Origin: Bacteroidales bacterium
GTDB lineage: Bacteria; Bacteroidota; Bacteroidia; Bacteroidales; F082
Direction of reading: 5' to 3'
Assembly (NCBI GenBank): GCA_019454985.1
Contig: JACFNF010000002.1
Span: 1 to 64,000, forward strand
DNA: 64,000 nucleotides
Shown: piece after piece, positions 18,555 through 28,424 of the stretch
Layout of the letters: each line of letters starts with the position of its first letter
Numbering within the stretch: the first letter of the stretch is position 1
The notes under the pieces: model-generated
Told to the model about the DNA's origin: nothing
Databases searched by the model: none
What the model saw: the letters and a program-made list of their open reading frames with translations, nothing else
Translations under genes and position numbers: made by a program

Positions 18555-18565
18555 GAGAGAGAATG

Positions 18566-19855
18566 TTAGAGACCGAGCAGGATTTCATCGGGATTTTTCG
18601 ATCCGAAAAGCATGCGGGTGGGGTTTTCGAGCATCTCTTTCACTTTTACGAGAAAACCAACCGACTCACGACCGTCAATGATCCGATGATCGTAGCTGAG
18701 CGCCACATACATGATAGGATGAATCTCAACCTTGCCATTGACGGCGATTGGGCGTTCAACCACGTTGTGCATTCCCAGAATGGCCGACTGCGGAGGGTTG
18801 ATAATAGGTGTGGAAAGCATGGATCCAAATACACCGCCGTTGGTAATCGTAAATGTACCACCTGCCATCTCGTCGAGGCTGAGTTTGTTTTCTCTGGCTT
18901 TTGTGGCAAGCTCTTTGACTTTTAATTCTATCTCAGCCAAACTGAGTACTTCGGCATTGCGGATAACCGGCACGACCAATCCTTTAGGCCCCGAAACTGC
19001 GATGCTGATGTCGCAATAGTCGAAGCTGACGATCTCATCGCCATTGATTTGCGAGTTTACTTGCGGATAAAGCTTAAGCGCTTCGGTGACAGCCTTTGTG
19101 AAAAACGACATAAAGCCCAGGCCGACCTGATGCTTTGCTTTGAAGGCCTCTTTATAGGTATTTCGAAGGTTCATAATAGGAGTCATGTTCACCTCGTTAA
19201 ATGTGGTGAGCATGGCTGTTTCGTTTTTCACCGAAATCAATCTTTCGGAAAGCTTCCTGCGCAATGGGCTCATTTTGCTGCGTTGTTCTCCGCGCGAGAG
19301 GCTGTTGCTGGTTTTCGTCAGAATACTTTGCATCGTCATCCAGTTTCCTGCACTCTTTTGTTTCTCTTCCAGAATGAAAGAAACATCTTTTTTGCTCAAC
19401 CTGTAATGTTGCAGGAAGTCAATGATTTCCTGATCTGTGAGACCGGCATCTGAACTCATTTTACGAGCCAAAGGGCTCATGTTGAGTCGGAGATTCTCGT
19501 CCTGAACAGGTTTGATTTCGGCTTGTGTCGTGACAGGAGCGGCGGGTTTTTCAAGAGGTTTCTCAGGAGATTTTTCTTGAGCAGCAGGTGCTTCTTTCGG
19601 TTTGACTTCCGGGGGTGCTTCGGTGGCTTCCACCGTGGCAACCACCCGACCCACTTCGATGGTTTCACCCTGAGCTACTTTCAGACTGATGATTCCCGAA
19701 ACTTCGGAGACAATCGTCAGGGTGGCTTTGTCAGAGTCAATCTCAGCAATCTCCTGATCCTTTTCAACATAGGCTCCATCCTGAACAAGCCAGTTGGAAA
19801 GTAATACTTCGCTGATGGATTCTCCCGGGCTGGGTACTTTTATTTCTGTAGTCAT
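18566..19855 (-). CDS. sucB: 2-oxoglutarate dehydrogenase E2, dihydrolipoamide succinyltransferase
   Basis: The core E2 subunit transfers the succinyl group from lipoyl-lysine to CoA. The lipoyl domain (1-78) has the lipoylated Lys43 in [10 protein letters not shown] Pro/Ala/Glu/Lys-rich flexible linker follows (80-118), then the peripheral subunit-binding domain (about 125-159, [13 protein letters not shown]). The catalytic domain ends with [11 protein letters not shown], where His390 and Asp394 are the catalytic pair. The length of 429 is standard, with one lipoyl domain. It follows sucA by 11 bases. No E3 (lipoamide dehydrogenase) gene is in the window, so E3 must come from elsewhere. Confidence 0.96.
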   Translation of the reverse strand: MTTEIKVPSPGESISEVLLSNWLVQDGAYVEKDQEIAEIDSDKATLTIVSEVSGIISLKVAQGETIEVGRVVATVEATEAPPEVKPKEAPAAQEKSPEKPLEKPAAPVTTQAEIKPVQDENLRLNMSPLARKMSSDAGLTDQEIIDFLQHYRLSKKDVSFILEEKQKSAGNWMTMQSILTKTSNSLSRGEQRSKMSPLRRKLSERLISVKNETAMLTTFNEVNMTPIMNLRNTYKEAFKAKHQVGLGFMSFFTKAVTEALKLYPQVNSQINGDEIVSFDYCDISIAVSGPKGLVVPVIRNAEVLSLAEIELKVKELATKARENKLSLDEMAGGTFTITNGGVFGSMLSTPIINPPQSAILGMHNVVERPIAVNGKVEIHPIMYVALSYDHRIIDGRESVGFLVKVKEMLENPTRMLFGSKNPDEILLGL

Positions 19856-19866
19856 GGGATAAAAGT

Positions 19867-22719
19867 TTATTCAAGTTTTTTGAGGGCAGAATGGAATTTG
19901 CTGTCAATCATATCCACATGGAGCTCTTTCAGCTCGTTTTCGAACGACTGCCATTTGTTTCCAATACAAACCATATTGCACTGGGTTCCGACAAGAGGGC
20001 ATTCGCAGGTTTCAAACGATTTGTCAATGATTTTTTGCTGCCGGATGCTGTGGAATTTGCTCGATCCGGTGGCCGGACTACCGCTCTCAGGCTTGGCAAT
20101 AGTGCTAATTTTAAGACCTCTCATTTCATTCTGGATGAAACGCCATGCGCCCATATTCAAAGGTTCTTCCTGCACCCAGATGTAGGTTCTTGCTTTAGCG
20201 TATTTTGCAACAACCTGATCAACCTGTTTATGCGGAAATGGGTAAAGCTGTTCAATCCTGACAATGGCCACATCCTGCCGGTTCAGTCTTTCCTTTTCTT
20301 CAAGAAGTTCGTAGTATATTTTTCCGGTACAGAACAGGATTTTTGTGACTTCAGATGGCTTTGCAACCGGGTCATCAATCAATTCATGGAAATTTCCATG
20401 CACCAGTTCATCAACCTCCGAGATACAGCGCGGGTGGCGCAACAGGCTTTTTGGGGTGAAAACAATCAATGGTTTACGGAAGGGGCGTTTGAGTTGTCGC
20501 CTCAGGATATGGTAAAAGTTGGCCGGAGTGCTGCAATTGGCCACCTGGATATTTTGCTCTGCGCAAAGGGTGAGGAAGCGTTCCATTCGGCCACTCGAGT
20601 GTTCAGGTCCCTGGCCTTCGTAACCGTGAGGCAGAAGTACGACGAGGTCGTTCATCACATTCCATTTTTCTTCGGCGCTCGAGATAAACTGGTCGAAAAT
20701 GATCTGCGCTCCATTGTTGAAATCGCCAAACTGAGCCTCCCAGATAGTGAGTGTTTGCGGTGCTGCAAGGGCATAGCCGTATTCATATCCCAATACGCCA
20801 TATTCCGAAAGCAGTGAGTTGTAAACATCAAAACGTGCCTGACCTTCGCCGATATGGTCGAGGGGGATAAAAACCTGTTCGGAATCCTCAACCCTTAAGA
20901 CAGCATGGCGGTGCGAAAAAGTGCCGCGCTGTACATCCTGCCCGCTCAGTCTGACGGGGAAGCCTTCGGCAAGCAGGCTGCCATAGGCTAACTGCTCGGC
21001 AAGAGCCCAGTCAACCTTGTTATGCTGAAAATACATCTCGTGGCGCTGCTCCATCAGTTTCACGGTTTTGCGGAAAAAATTGAGATGTTCGGGAAGGGAC
21101 GAAAGTTGTAAAGCTATCTTGTCGAGCCCCTGTTTGTCGAAACCTGTTTCGGGCGATTGATCGAAATCATCCTTAGTGGCTTTACGCACATGACTCCACG
21201 TTTCCTGAAGAAAATTGGTGATATTGGTTGTAAGTTTGGCGCGTGCGCCGGTCAGGCTGTTTTCGAGAATCTCAATATGGTGTTTTTCAAGTTCATCGAG
21301 CTCAGTCTGGCTGACAATGCCTTGTTCGAGAATCTTTTTGGCGTAAATCTCCCGTGGGTTGGGGTGTTTTTCGATGATGCTGTATAACAACGGCTGGGTA
21401 AAACGGGGTTCATCGCCCTCGTTATGACCATATTTGCGATAACAAAGCAGGTCAACATACACGTCTTTCTGGAATTTTTCCCTGATTTCGAGGGCAAACT
21501 GAACAGCATAAACCACTGCTTCGGGATCATCGCCATTGACATGGAAAACGGGCGATTGAGTCACTTTGGCCACATCGGTACAATAGATGCTCGAACGGGC
21601 ATCTAAATAATCGGTCGTAAATCCAAGCTGGTTATTCACCACAAGGTGAATGGTGCCTCCGGTTTTATAGCCTTTGAGCTCCGACATCTGAGCAACTTCA
21701 TACACTATGCCTTGTCCGGCAATACTGGAATCGCCGTGAATGAGGATAGGAACCACTTTGGAATAATCGCCGGCGTAGTTGTTATCAGCCTTGGCTCTCG
21801 CAATACCTTGAACAACCGGATCAACGGCTTCGAGGTGGGAGGGATTGGGAGCAAGGGTGAGTTTCACCGTTTTGCCGTTGGTGGCTTTTCGCAGGGCGGT
21901 GTAGCCCAAATGATATTTCACGTCGCCCAACAGGGTTTCGTCTTCATATTCTTTACCTTCAAACTCGCTAAAAATATCCATATAGGGTTTTTTCAACACA
22001 TTCGAAAGCACGTTGAGCCTTCCGCGATGAGGCATTCCGATCACAAATTCGAGAGTGCCCAGTTCGGCGCCTTTTTCCATGATGGCTTCCAAAGCGGGGA
22101 TAAGCGATTCGGCGCCTTCGAGCGAGAAACGTTTCTGACCGGGAAACTTTTTGTGGATAAATTTCTCGAAATTAACGGCTCTATCGAGTTTGGTAAGGAT
22201 TTGTTTCTTGTCGGCCGGTGTATATTGCGGGCTGTTACGGATAGATTCCATTTTTTGGATGATCCATCGGCTCATTTCTACATTCCGGATAAACATGAAC
22301 TCGGCACCGAAACTCCGGCAATAGGTCTGGTTAAGCGCTTCAACGATTTTGCGCAAAGGGGCTGGCCCGAGACCAATTTCGTTGCCAGCCTCGAAAACCG
22401 TATCTAAGTCTTTTTCGCTCAATCCAAAATGGGAAAGCTCTAAAGTAGGGAAGTAGCTTCTGCGTTTTCTCACCGGGTTGGTAGCAGTGAACAGATGACC
22501 GCGTTTACGATAGTCATCAATGAGATTCAACACCTTAAATTCGCTTGAGGTCACCGTTTTGGCAACAGGCAATGCGGGATAGTTTTTCGATGCAAAATCA
22601 AAGCCTTCGAAAAAGCGTCGCCAGCCTTCGTCCACACTTTGAGCATCAGCCTTAAACTGCTGGTAAAGCGCCTCAATCACTGCGGGATCGTTACTGTTAA
22701 GGTAATTATAGGAATCCAT
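19867..22719 (-). CDS. sucA: 2-oxoglutarate dehydrogenase E1
   Basis: The thiamine-diphosphate E1 subunit (950 residues) decarboxylates 2-oxoglutarate and succinylates the E2 lipoyl group. Recognisable parts are the N-terminal [18 protein letters not shown] segment typical of SucA, the [14 protein letters not shown] motif, and the thiamine/Mg region [14 protein letters not shown] ending in [30 protein letters not shown] and [10 protein letters not shown] lie in the C-terminal half. ATG at 22719 is preferred over one at 22749, which would lie on the promoter. It heads the operon sucA-sucB-nadB-gamma-CA. Its presence beside ferredoxin-dependent korAB gives the cell two ways to oxidise 2-oxoglutarate. 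Confidence 0.96.
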   Translation of the reverse strand: MDSYNYLNSNDPAVIEALYQQFKADAQSVDEGWRRFFEGFDFASKNYPALPVAKTVTSSEFKVLNLIDDYRKRGHLFTATNPVRKRRSYFPTLELSHFGLSEKDLDTVFEAGNEIGLGPAPLRKIVEALNQTYCRSFGAEFMFIRNVEMSRWIIQKMESIRNSPQYTPADKKQILTKLDRAVNFEKFIHKKFPGQKRFSLEGAESLIPALEAIMEKGAELGTLEFVIGMPHRGRLNVLSNVLKKPYMDIFSEFEGKEYEDETLLGDVKYHLGYTALRKATNGKTVKLTLAPNPSHLEAVDPVVQGIARAKADNNYAGDYSKVVPILIHGDSSIAGQGIVYEVAQMSELKGYKTGGTIHLVVNNQLGFTTDYLDARSSIYCTDVAKVTQSPVFHVNGDDPEAVVYAVQFALEIREKFQKDVYVDLLCYRKYGHNEGDEPRFTQPLLYSIIEKHPNPREIYAKKILEQGIVSQTELDELEKHHIEILENSLTGARAKLTTNITNFLQETWSHVRKATKDDFDQSPETGFDKQGLDKIALQLSSLPEHLNFFRKTVKLMEQRHEMYFQHNKVDWALAEQLAYGSLLAEGFPVRLSGQDVQRGTFSHRHAVLRVEDSEQVFIPLDHIGEGQARFDVYNSLLSEYGVLGYEYGYALAAPQTLTIWEAQFGDFNNGAQIIFDQFISSAEEKWNVMNDLVVLLPHGYEGQGPEHSSGRMERFLTLCAEQNIQVANCSTPANFYHILRRQLKRPFRKPLIVFTPKSLLRHPRCISEVDELVHGNFHELIDDPVAKPSEVTKILFCTGKIYYELLEEKERLNRQDVAIVRIEQLYPFPHKQVDQVVAKYAKARTYIWVQEEPLNMGAWRFIQNEMRGLKISTIAKPESGSPATGSSKFHSIRQQKIIDKSFETCECPLVGTQCNMVCIGNKWQSFENELKELHVDMIDSKFHSALKKLE

Positions 22720-22746
22720 GTAAATTAGGTACTGTTGATTTGTTTG

Positions 22747-22754
22747 CAAAGGTA
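22747..22754 (-). promoter_or_regulatory. Putative -7 element for the sucAB-nadB operon
   Basis: Minus-strand TACCTTTG, 27 bases before the sucA ATG. This element decides the sucA start at 22719. Confidence 0.5.
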
Positions 22755-22807
22755 AGATAAAATCAGGAATCCGGATACCGAAATGTGGATTTGCGTAGTC
22801 TTAAACA

Positions 22808-22835
22808 AAAAAGGCTTCCATTTGGAAGCCTTTTT
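22808..22835 (-). terminator. Terminator after the ferredoxin gene
   Basis: AAAAAGGCTTCC, loop ATTT, GGAAGCCTTTTT. It lies between the ferredoxin stop and the sucA promoter, separating the two minus-strand transcripts. Confidence 0.8.
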
Positions 22836-22855
22836 GTCTTTTCAAACCTGTGATA

Positions 22856-23023
22856 TTATTCAGGGTGTATTGCCTCAACCGGGCACACATCGGCGCAGGC
22901 GCCGCAATCGGTGCACAAATCGGGATCAATAACGTAGATGTCGCCTTCAGAAATGGCGCCCACCGGACATTCGTCAATGCAAGTACCGCAAGCGGTGCAA
23001 TCGTCAGAAATTTTATAAGCCAT
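22856..23023 (-). CDS. 2[4Fe-4S] ferredoxin
   Basis: A 55-residue clostridial-type ferredoxin with two complete CxxCxxCxxxCP motifs: CTACGTCIDECP in the first half and CTDCGACADVCP in the second. It is a soluble low-potential electron carrier for 2-oxoacid:ferredoxin oxidoreductases. The start MAYKIS (ATG 23023) is typical of these proteins. A longer frame from 23086 would run over the promoter. It has its own promoter and terminator and is divergent from korAB, so it may be the partner of KorAB, or of NifJ and IorAB as well. This assignment is inferred from context. Confidence 0.95.
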   Translation of the reverse strand: MAYKISDDCTACGTCIDECPVGAISEGDIYVIDPDLCTDCGACADVCPVEAIHPE

Positions 23024-23061
23024 GATAGTAGTTTTTAAAAGTTCTACAATGAATTTCGGTG

Positions 23062-23069
23062 CAAATATA
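23062..23069 (-). promoter_or_regulatory. Putative -7 element for the ferredoxin gene
   Basis: Minus-strand TATATTTG, 38 bases before the ATG at 23023. Confidence 0.45.
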
Positions 23070-23351
23070 CTTAAGCTTACATTCATTTGTTGGTAAATGG
23101 ATAATTTATAGATGGTCTAAATTATTTTATGCTTTATAGTTTGTTGAATTACAGAGTTTAAACATATCTAAATAACTGTATATTTAGAATGAGTATAATT
23201 TAGCCTGTGAAAAATCCTGAATATTGACCTTTGGAATAGGATATAAATATTTGAAATACAGTAATATGAGACATAAAATAACCGATAAAATCACCCGGAT
23301 GGACAAGGCCTTTCGGGCAAAGGATTTCGATAAGCGATGATGTTTTCTTTT

Positions 23352-23359
23352 TACCTTTG
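23352..23359 (+). promoter_or_regulatory. Putative -7 element for korAB
   Basis: TACCTTTG, 21 bases before the korA ATG at 23381. An alternative TTG start at 23357 would lie inside it. Confidence 0.5.
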
Positions 23360-23380
23360 CCGGAAAATAAAATTCACCTT

Positions 23381-25228
23381 ATGACAACGAAAAATAGCAA
23401 GGTTGTAGAGCTGGAACAAGTGGTAATCCGCTTTGCCGGCGACTCGGGCGACGGTATGCAGCTCACGGGTTCGCTTTTCTCCGATTCAACTGCCTTTGCC
23501 GGGAATGATTTTGCCACGTTCCCCGACTATCCGGCAGAAATCAGGGCTCCTCAAGGCACGGTCTCCGGTGTTTCGGGTTTTCAAATCCATTTTGGGCAAA
23601 AAACAGTTTATACCTCCGGCGATCAGGCTGATGTGTTGGTAGCCATGAACCCTGCTTCACTTAAAGCAAATATGCGCTGGGTGAAAAAAGGTGCTATCAT
23701 AATTATTGACATTGATGCATTTGTGGATAAAGGCATCGAAAAGGCCGGATATAAAGCCGACCCGACAACCGATGGAAGCCTCCACGAATATAAACTGATC
23801 AAAGCGCCCATCAGCACATTGACACGTGAAGCAGTGAAGCATCTTGACGTGGATATGAAAACCAGCATGAAGTCGAAAAACATGTTTGCGCTGGGGGTGG
23901 TGATGTATCTGTTTAACCGCGAGTTAGACCAAGTTAATCGCTATTTCGAAAAGAAATTCAAATCGAATCCTCTGGTTGTTGAAACCAACAAAGCTGTTCT
24001 GGCTGCCGGATATAGCTATGCGGATACGGTTGAACTTTTCGCAACGACGTATAAGGTTGAAGCTGCTCCCCTTGAGCGTGGCCGCTACCGTAACATTACC
24101 GGCAATGTGGCAACGGCGTGGGGATTTATGGCTGCATCAGAAAAATCGGGTCGGCCATTGTTTTTGGGTTCTTATCCGATTACTCCGGCTACTGAAATTT
24201 TATCGGAGCTTACCAATTATAAAAACCTGAATGTTAAGGCTTTTCAAGCTGAAGATGAAATTGCCGGCATTGCCTCGGCCATTGGTGCAAGCTACACTGG
24301 CGCAATGGCCATCACCACTACGAGTGGCCCCGGTCTTTCGCTCAAATCTGAAGCCATCGGACTGGCTGTCATGACCGAGCTTCCTTTAGTGATTGTTGAC
24401 GTGCAACGTGGTGGTCCTTCAACGGGCTTACCCACCAAATCGGAACAAAGCGACCTGATGCAGGCTTTGTTTGGCCGCAACGGCGAGGCTCCTGTGATTG
24501 TTCTGGCTGCTAAAAGCTCGGCCGACTGTTTCTTCAGCGCTTATGAAGCTTCAAAACTGAGCCTCGAACACATGACACCCGTAATCCTGCTCACCGATGG
24601 CTCGCTTGCCAACGGCTCTGAAGTGTTTAAGGTGCCGGCCATGGCCGAACTCCCCGCCATCACACCGCCATTAGCTTTGCCCAACGACCCTGAATATAAA
24701 CCCTATCGCCGAGATCCTGAACGCCTAAACCGAAAATGGGCGATCCCCGGAACGCCTGGATTACGTCATCGTGTCGGCGGATTAGAAAAAGAAGATGGGA
24801 GTGGAAATGTTTCGCACGATCCGCTGAATCACGAAAAAATGACCAAACTCCGTGAAGCCAAAGTGCAGAAAGTTGCCGATTTTATTCCAAAACAGAAAGT
24901 TTACGGAGCTGACGAAGCCGACCTTCTTGTTGTGAGCTGGGGCGGCACTTTTGGCGTGATGATCACAACGGTAGAGAAAATGCAGGCCGAAGGAAAATCC
25001 ATCGCACTTGCCCATTTTAAACATATTATGCCGCTCCCTTCCAATACGGAAGAGCTTCTCGGACGTTACAAAAAAATCGTCGTCTGCGAAATTAACAATG
25101 GCCAGTTTGTGAAATACTTGAAAATGAACTTCCCACAATTCAGGTATGAGCAGTACAATAAGATTCAAGGTCTGCCTTTTATGGTAGCTGAACTTGAAAA
25201 CCGGTTTAATGAACTATTAAAACAATAA
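23381..25228 (+). CDS. korA: 2-oxoglutarate:ferredoxin oxidoreductase, fused gamma-alpha subunit
   Basis: The 615-residue large subunit of a two-subunit 2-oxoacid:ferredoxin oxidoreductase. Residues ~10-200 are the gamma (CoA-side) domain (FAGDSGDGMQLTG), fused to the alpha domain (~225-615) with the pyrimidine-binding motif YPITPATEIL and GPGLSLKSEAIG. It lacks iron-sulfur cysteine motifs, as expected, since the cluster sits in KorB. The architecture and the partner match enzymes annotated as 2-oxoglutarate synthase in Bacteroidota. The exact 2-oxoacid is inferred. The enzyme can run reversibly (reductive carboxylation of succinyl-CoA). korB starts 3 bases after the stop. Confidence 0.92.
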   Translation: MTTKNSKVVELEQVVIRFAGDSGDGMQLTGSLFSDSTAFAGNDFATFPDYPAEIRAPQGTVSGVSGFQIHFGQKTVYTSGDQADVLVAMNPASLKANMRWVKKGAIIIIDIDAFVDKGIEKAGYKADPTTDGSLHEYKLIKAPISTLTREAVKHLDVDMKTSMKSKNMFALGVVMYLFNRELDQVNRYFEKKFKSNPLVVETNKAVLAAGYSYADTVELFATTYKVEAAPLERGRYRNITGNVATAWGFMAASEKSGRPLFLGSYPITPATEILSELTNYKNLNVKAFQAEDEIAGIASAIGASYTGAMAITTTSGPGLSLKSEAIGLAVMTELPLVIVDVQRGGPSTGLPTKSEQSDLMQALFGRNGEAPVIVLAAKSSADCFFSAYEASKLSLEHMTPVILLTDGSLANGSEVFKVPAMAELPAITPPLALPNDPEYKPYRRDPERLNRKWAIPGTPGLRHRVGGLEKEDGSGNVSHDPLNHEKMTKLREAKVQKVADFIPKQKVYGADEADLLVVSWGGTFGVMITTVEKMQAEGKSIALAHFKHIMPLPSNTEELLGRYKKIVVCEINNGQFVKYLKMNFPQFRYEQYNKIQGLPFMVAELENRFNELLKQ

Positions 25229-25231
25229 GAG

Positions 25232-26266
25232 ATGGATCAAAACACGATAGATGTTGGCGTTTTGAAGCTGACAAAGGAAGATTTCAGCAGCGACCAAATG
25301 GTAAAATGGTGCCCGGGTTGCGGCGACCATGCGATCCTTCATGCCGTTGAGAATGTTTTTCCCGAATTAGGTATTCCAAAAGAAGATTTCGTGGTGGTTT
25401 CGGGTATTGGCTGCTCTTCGCGCTTTCCTTATTATATGAATACTTATGGTATTCATGGTATCCACGGCCGTGCAGCAGCGATAGCTACCGGCGTGAAGCT
25501 GGCCAATCCCCGCCTGAGTGTATGGATGATTACCGGCGACGGCGATTCGATGGCTATCGGCGGGAACCATTTTATTCATGCCATCCGCCGTAATATTGAC
25601 ATCAACCTCCTGCTTTTTAACAATAAAATCTATGGACTGACAAAGGGTCAATATTCACCTACCACCCCGCAGGGAACCAAAACCAAAACCAGCCCGCAGG
25701 GGACTTTTGAGCGCCCGTTCAACCCCGGCACACTTGCTATCGGTGCACAAGCAACATTCTTTGCCCGCACACTCGATACCAACCCGAAAGCCATGACGGC
25801 TGTTTTCATGGAAGCTGCCCGCCACAAAGGAACTTCAGTGGTAGAGATCCTGCAAAACTGCGTGATTTTTGCAAATAAAACTCACGAGCTGATCACCGGT
25901 CGCGAAACCCGCGACGACAATCAACTGTTTGTCGAACATGGCAAACCATTGATCTTTGGAAAAGAAAAGAACAAAGGCATCCGTTTGAACGGAACAAGCT
26001 TCGAGGTGGTTACCATAGGGAAGGATGGAGTGACGGAAAAAGATATTCTGGTTCATAATCAATATGAAAGAGACCCCGGAGTTCACTCGATGCTTGCTGC
26101 CATGATGCCACCTGAATTCCCGGTAGCTCTTGGTGTGATTCGTGCTGTGAAACAACCTACATTTAACGATGCGATGATGGCCAGTATTGAAGAAGAATCG
26201 GCTATTTCACCTGTTAAAAATATGGATGATTTGATGAATAGTGGCGCAACTTGGGATATCGAATAA
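25232..26266 (+). CDS. korB: 2-oxoglutarate:ferredoxin oxidoreductase, beta subunit
   Basis: The 344-residue TPP- and [4Fe-4S]-binding subunit. Cluster ligands fit Cys27 and Cys30 (WCPGCGDH), Cys61 (GIGCSSRFP) and Cys210 (ILQNC), the pattern of two-subunit OFORs with a single cluster. The thiamine motif begins TGDGDSMAIGGNH and ends NNKIYGLTKGQYSPTT. GLTKGQ with following SPTT is the form seen in KGOR-type beta subunits. It is translationally close to korA (3 bases). Electrons go to a ferredoxin, likely the one encoded just upstream on the other strand. Confidence 0.94.
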   Translation: MDQNTIDVGVLKLTKEDFSSDQMVKWCPGCGDHAILHAVENVFPELGIPKEDFVVVSGIGCSSRFPYYMNTYGIHGIHGRAAAIATGVKLANPRLSVWMITGDGDSMAIGGNHFIHAIRRNIDINLLLFNNKIYGLTKGQYSPTTPQGTKTKTSPQGTFERPFNPGTLAIGAQATFFARTLDTNPKAMTAVFMEAARHKGTSVVEILQNCVIFANKTHELITGRETRDDNQLFVEHGKPLIFGKEKNKGIRLNGTSFEVVTIGKDGVTEKDILVHNQYERDPGVHSMLAAMMPPEFPVALGVIRAVKQPTFNDAMMASIEEESAISPVKNMDDLMNSGATWDIE

Positions 26267-26286
26267 ATTTTTTGCTGAAAAACATA

Positions 26287-26324
26287 CAAAGGCCAAAGGT
26301 TCAACCTTTGGCCTTTGTTTTTTT
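26287..26324. terminator. Terminator between korB and ppk1
   Basis: CAAAGGCCAAAGGTT and AACCTTTGGCCTTTG (26287-26317), a 15-base stem with a one-base centre, followed by a T-rich tail on the plus strand. It lies between convergent korB and ppk1. Confidence 0.8.
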
Positions 26325-26342
26325 GCCCAAACAGCAGAGATA

Positions 26343-28424
26343 TCAATTCTCCTTAATATTTCCTGCCTTTTCTTTAAAATAATTGTAGATCAAAGGCTGC
26401 GAACGAATCTCTCCGCTATTTATGGTGTTGTTGCGATAAGTGTTGATTTTCCCGCTTCCGGTTTTGTTCACCCAGCGTGCCTTGCAGTTATCAGCCCATT
26501 GAATCTGGAGCATATCGGCTATTTCCTTTTGCAAAGCCTGATCTTCAATCGGACAAACGATTTCAAAGCGATGATCAAGATTACGTACCATCCAGTCAGC
26601 AGAGGCGATATAATACAGTGGATTCCCGCCGTTTGCAAACACATAAATCCGGCTGTGCTCGAGAAAACGATCAATAATGCTGATGACCTCAATGTTTTCA
26701 CTCAATCCCTCTTGTCCGGGAATCAGCATACAAATGCCGCGACAAATAATGCGGATTTTGACACCCGACTGGCTGGCTGCATAAAGTTTTCGAATCAGAG
26801 TTTCATCTACTAAGCTATTCATTTTCAGTGTACACCAAGCCTCCTTCCCTTTTTTGACATTCCTTATTTCGGTATTGAGCAATGACAGAAAATGCTTTCG
26901 CGTATGGTATGGCGAGATAATCAGCTTTTTGAATTTTGGCGGACTGTATGGGGCTTCAAAAAGCTTAAACATCTGGCTGACTTCGAGGCCAATTTGCTCA
27001 TTGCTGGTCAGCAGGCTGTCATCGGCATAAATCTGTGCTGTGACTTCGTTGAAGTTTCCGGTACTGATATTTGTGTAATAAATATTTTCTTTGCCTTCTT
27101 TTCGCCTGATTAACAATAGTTTAGCATGTACTTTTAAGCCGGGAATGGTTTTGATGATTTTTACGCCTTCTTCGTGCAGCTTTTCTGACCAACGAATGTT
27201 GGTGTTCTCGTCGAAACGGGCCTGAAGCTCTAGAAAAACTGTTACCGACTTGCCATTGCGGGCTGCATTTACCAAGGCATTCACCACGTTGGAATCGGTG
27301 GCAGTGCGATAAAGCGTGATCTTGATGCTCTTCACTTTTGGATCAATGGAGGCTTCACGCAGCAAATCAATGATATGGTTAAAGGTGTGATATGGGAAAT
27401 GCAGCATCACGTCTTTATTCTTGATAATGGCAAAAATGCTTTGATAGGGTGGGAGGTCGGGATGACGCATTGGTGGCAGCGGTTTGGCCCAGAGGCTAGC
27501 CGGTCCGATGCGGGGGAAATTCATGAAATCACGAAAATTATGATACTTTGAACCGGGGATGAGAATGTCTTTCTTGTTGATTTTAAACTTTTTAAGAAGA
27601 ATATCCAACATCTCGGTAGGCAATTCCTTGTCGTAAATAAATCGAACCGGAACGCCACGTTTACGTTGTTTTACACTTTCGGCAAGGATTTCGAGAAAGC
27701 TTTTTGAAAGATCGTTTTCAAAGTCAAGCTCGGCATCGCGCGTGAACTTGATCGAATAGGCATCGAAAATGTCGTATCCAAAGGGAAGAAAAATCTCCTC
27801 TAAATTGTATCGGATGACATCATCGAGCAGTACAACCACCGACTCAACCCCATCGTCGGGCAGCAGAAAGAAACGCGAAACCCTTGAAGTGGGAACTTCA
27901 ACCAGCGCATAATCTTCTTTGATGTCCGTTTGGGTGCTTCTGAGCCGCACCAATAGGTAAATCGAGTTGTCCTGTAAGCCCTGGGTGTCTTTGATGCCGC
28001 CTAACATGATTGGAAAAAGAAACGGCCTGACCGACTGAAGAAAATAGCGTTTGACTTCGCGCAGCTGGCTGATATTCAGTTTGCCAAATGTTGAGATGTT
28101 AAAACCGGCATCACGAAGCTCATTGCGTACCATGCGGTAAGCTTCGCCATAGGTTTGTTCCTGATGATTGATGATGGTGCGTATTTGCTTGAGTATTTTG
28201 GCCGGATTAAAATCCAGCATCTCTTGTTTTTCTTTTTGAAGATCGTTCAAACGGCGCAAAGTGGCTACCCTTACCCTGAAAAATTCGTCACGGTTGTTAG
28301 AGTAAATTCCAACAAAACGTAGTCGTTCAAACAGCGGATTCAGCGGGTCGGTGGCTTCCTGAAGTACCCGTGCGTTGAAATGCAACCAACTGATTTCGCG
28401 ATTGATAAACTTTTTTTTAGACAT
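26343..28424 (-). CDS. ppk1: Polyphosphate kinase 1
   Basis: The 693-residue PPK1 polymerises inorganic polyphosphate from the ATP gamma-phosphate. The N-terminal domain starts FINREISWLHFNARVL. The catalytic domains contain the phosphorylated histidine, His433 in GLKVHAKLL, and a second conserved His in LEHSRIYVFANGG. The ISTGNFNEVTAQIYAD segment is also standard. ATG 28424 gives the normal family start. A longer reading frame upstream overlaps sixA and is not real. The ATG lies inside the last codons of sixA (8-base overlap ATGTCTAA), so translation of ppk1 is likely coupled to sixA. Confidence 0.97.
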   Translation of the reverse strand: MSKKKFINREISWLHFNARVLQEATDPLNPLFERLRFVGIYSNNRDEFFRVRVATLRRLNDLQKEKQEMLDFNPAKILKQIRTIINHQEQTYGEAYRMVRNELRDAGFNISTFGKLNISQLREVKRYFLQSVRPFLFPIMLGGIKDTQGLQDNSIYLLVRLRSTQTDIKEDYALVEVPTSRVSRFFLLPDDGVESVVVLLDDVIRYNLEEIFLPFGYDIFDAYSIKFTRDAELDFENDLSKSFLEILAESVKQRKRGVPVRFIYDKELPTEMLDILLKKFKINKKDILIPGSKYHNFRDFMNFPRIGPASLWAKPLPPMRHPDLPPYQSIFAIIKNKDVMLHFPYHTFNHIIDLLREASIDPKVKSIKITLYRTATDSNVVNALVNAARNGKSVTVFLELQARFDENTNIRWSEKLHEEGVKIIKTIPGLKVHAKLLLIRRKEGKENIYYTNISTGNFNEVTAQIYADDSLLTSNEQIGLEVSQMFKLFEAPYSPPKFKKLIISPYHTRKHFLSLLNTEIRNVKKGKEAWCTLKMNSLVDETLIRKLYAASQSGVKIRIICRGICMLIPGQEGLSENIEVISIIDRFLEHSRIYVFANGGNPLYYIASADWMVRNLDHRFEIVCPIEDQALQKEIADMLQIQWADNCKARWVNKTGSGKINTYRNNTINSGEIRSQPLIYNYFKEKAGNIKEN

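Larger units (their letters stand above)
23024..23380. promoter_or_regulatory. Divergent regulatory region ferredoxin / korAB
   Basis: A 357-base intergenic stretch holding the minus-strand ferredoxin -7 element (23062-23069) and the plus-strand korA -7 element (23352-23359). An inverted repeat TCTAAATA-N6-TATTTAGA (23167-23188) lies between them and could be an operator. I see no gene. Confidence 0.4.

Noticed and set aside
19891..20817. 308-codon plus-strand open frame inside sucA
   Set aside because: It is antisense to a fully conserved sucA with all motifs, and its product has no recognisable domain or promoter. It follows from the codon bias of the opposite strand.
21646..22407. 253-codon plus-strand open frame inside sucA
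   Set aside because: Antisense shadow of sucA, with His/Gly/Phe-rich composition typical of reverse-complement coding sequence.
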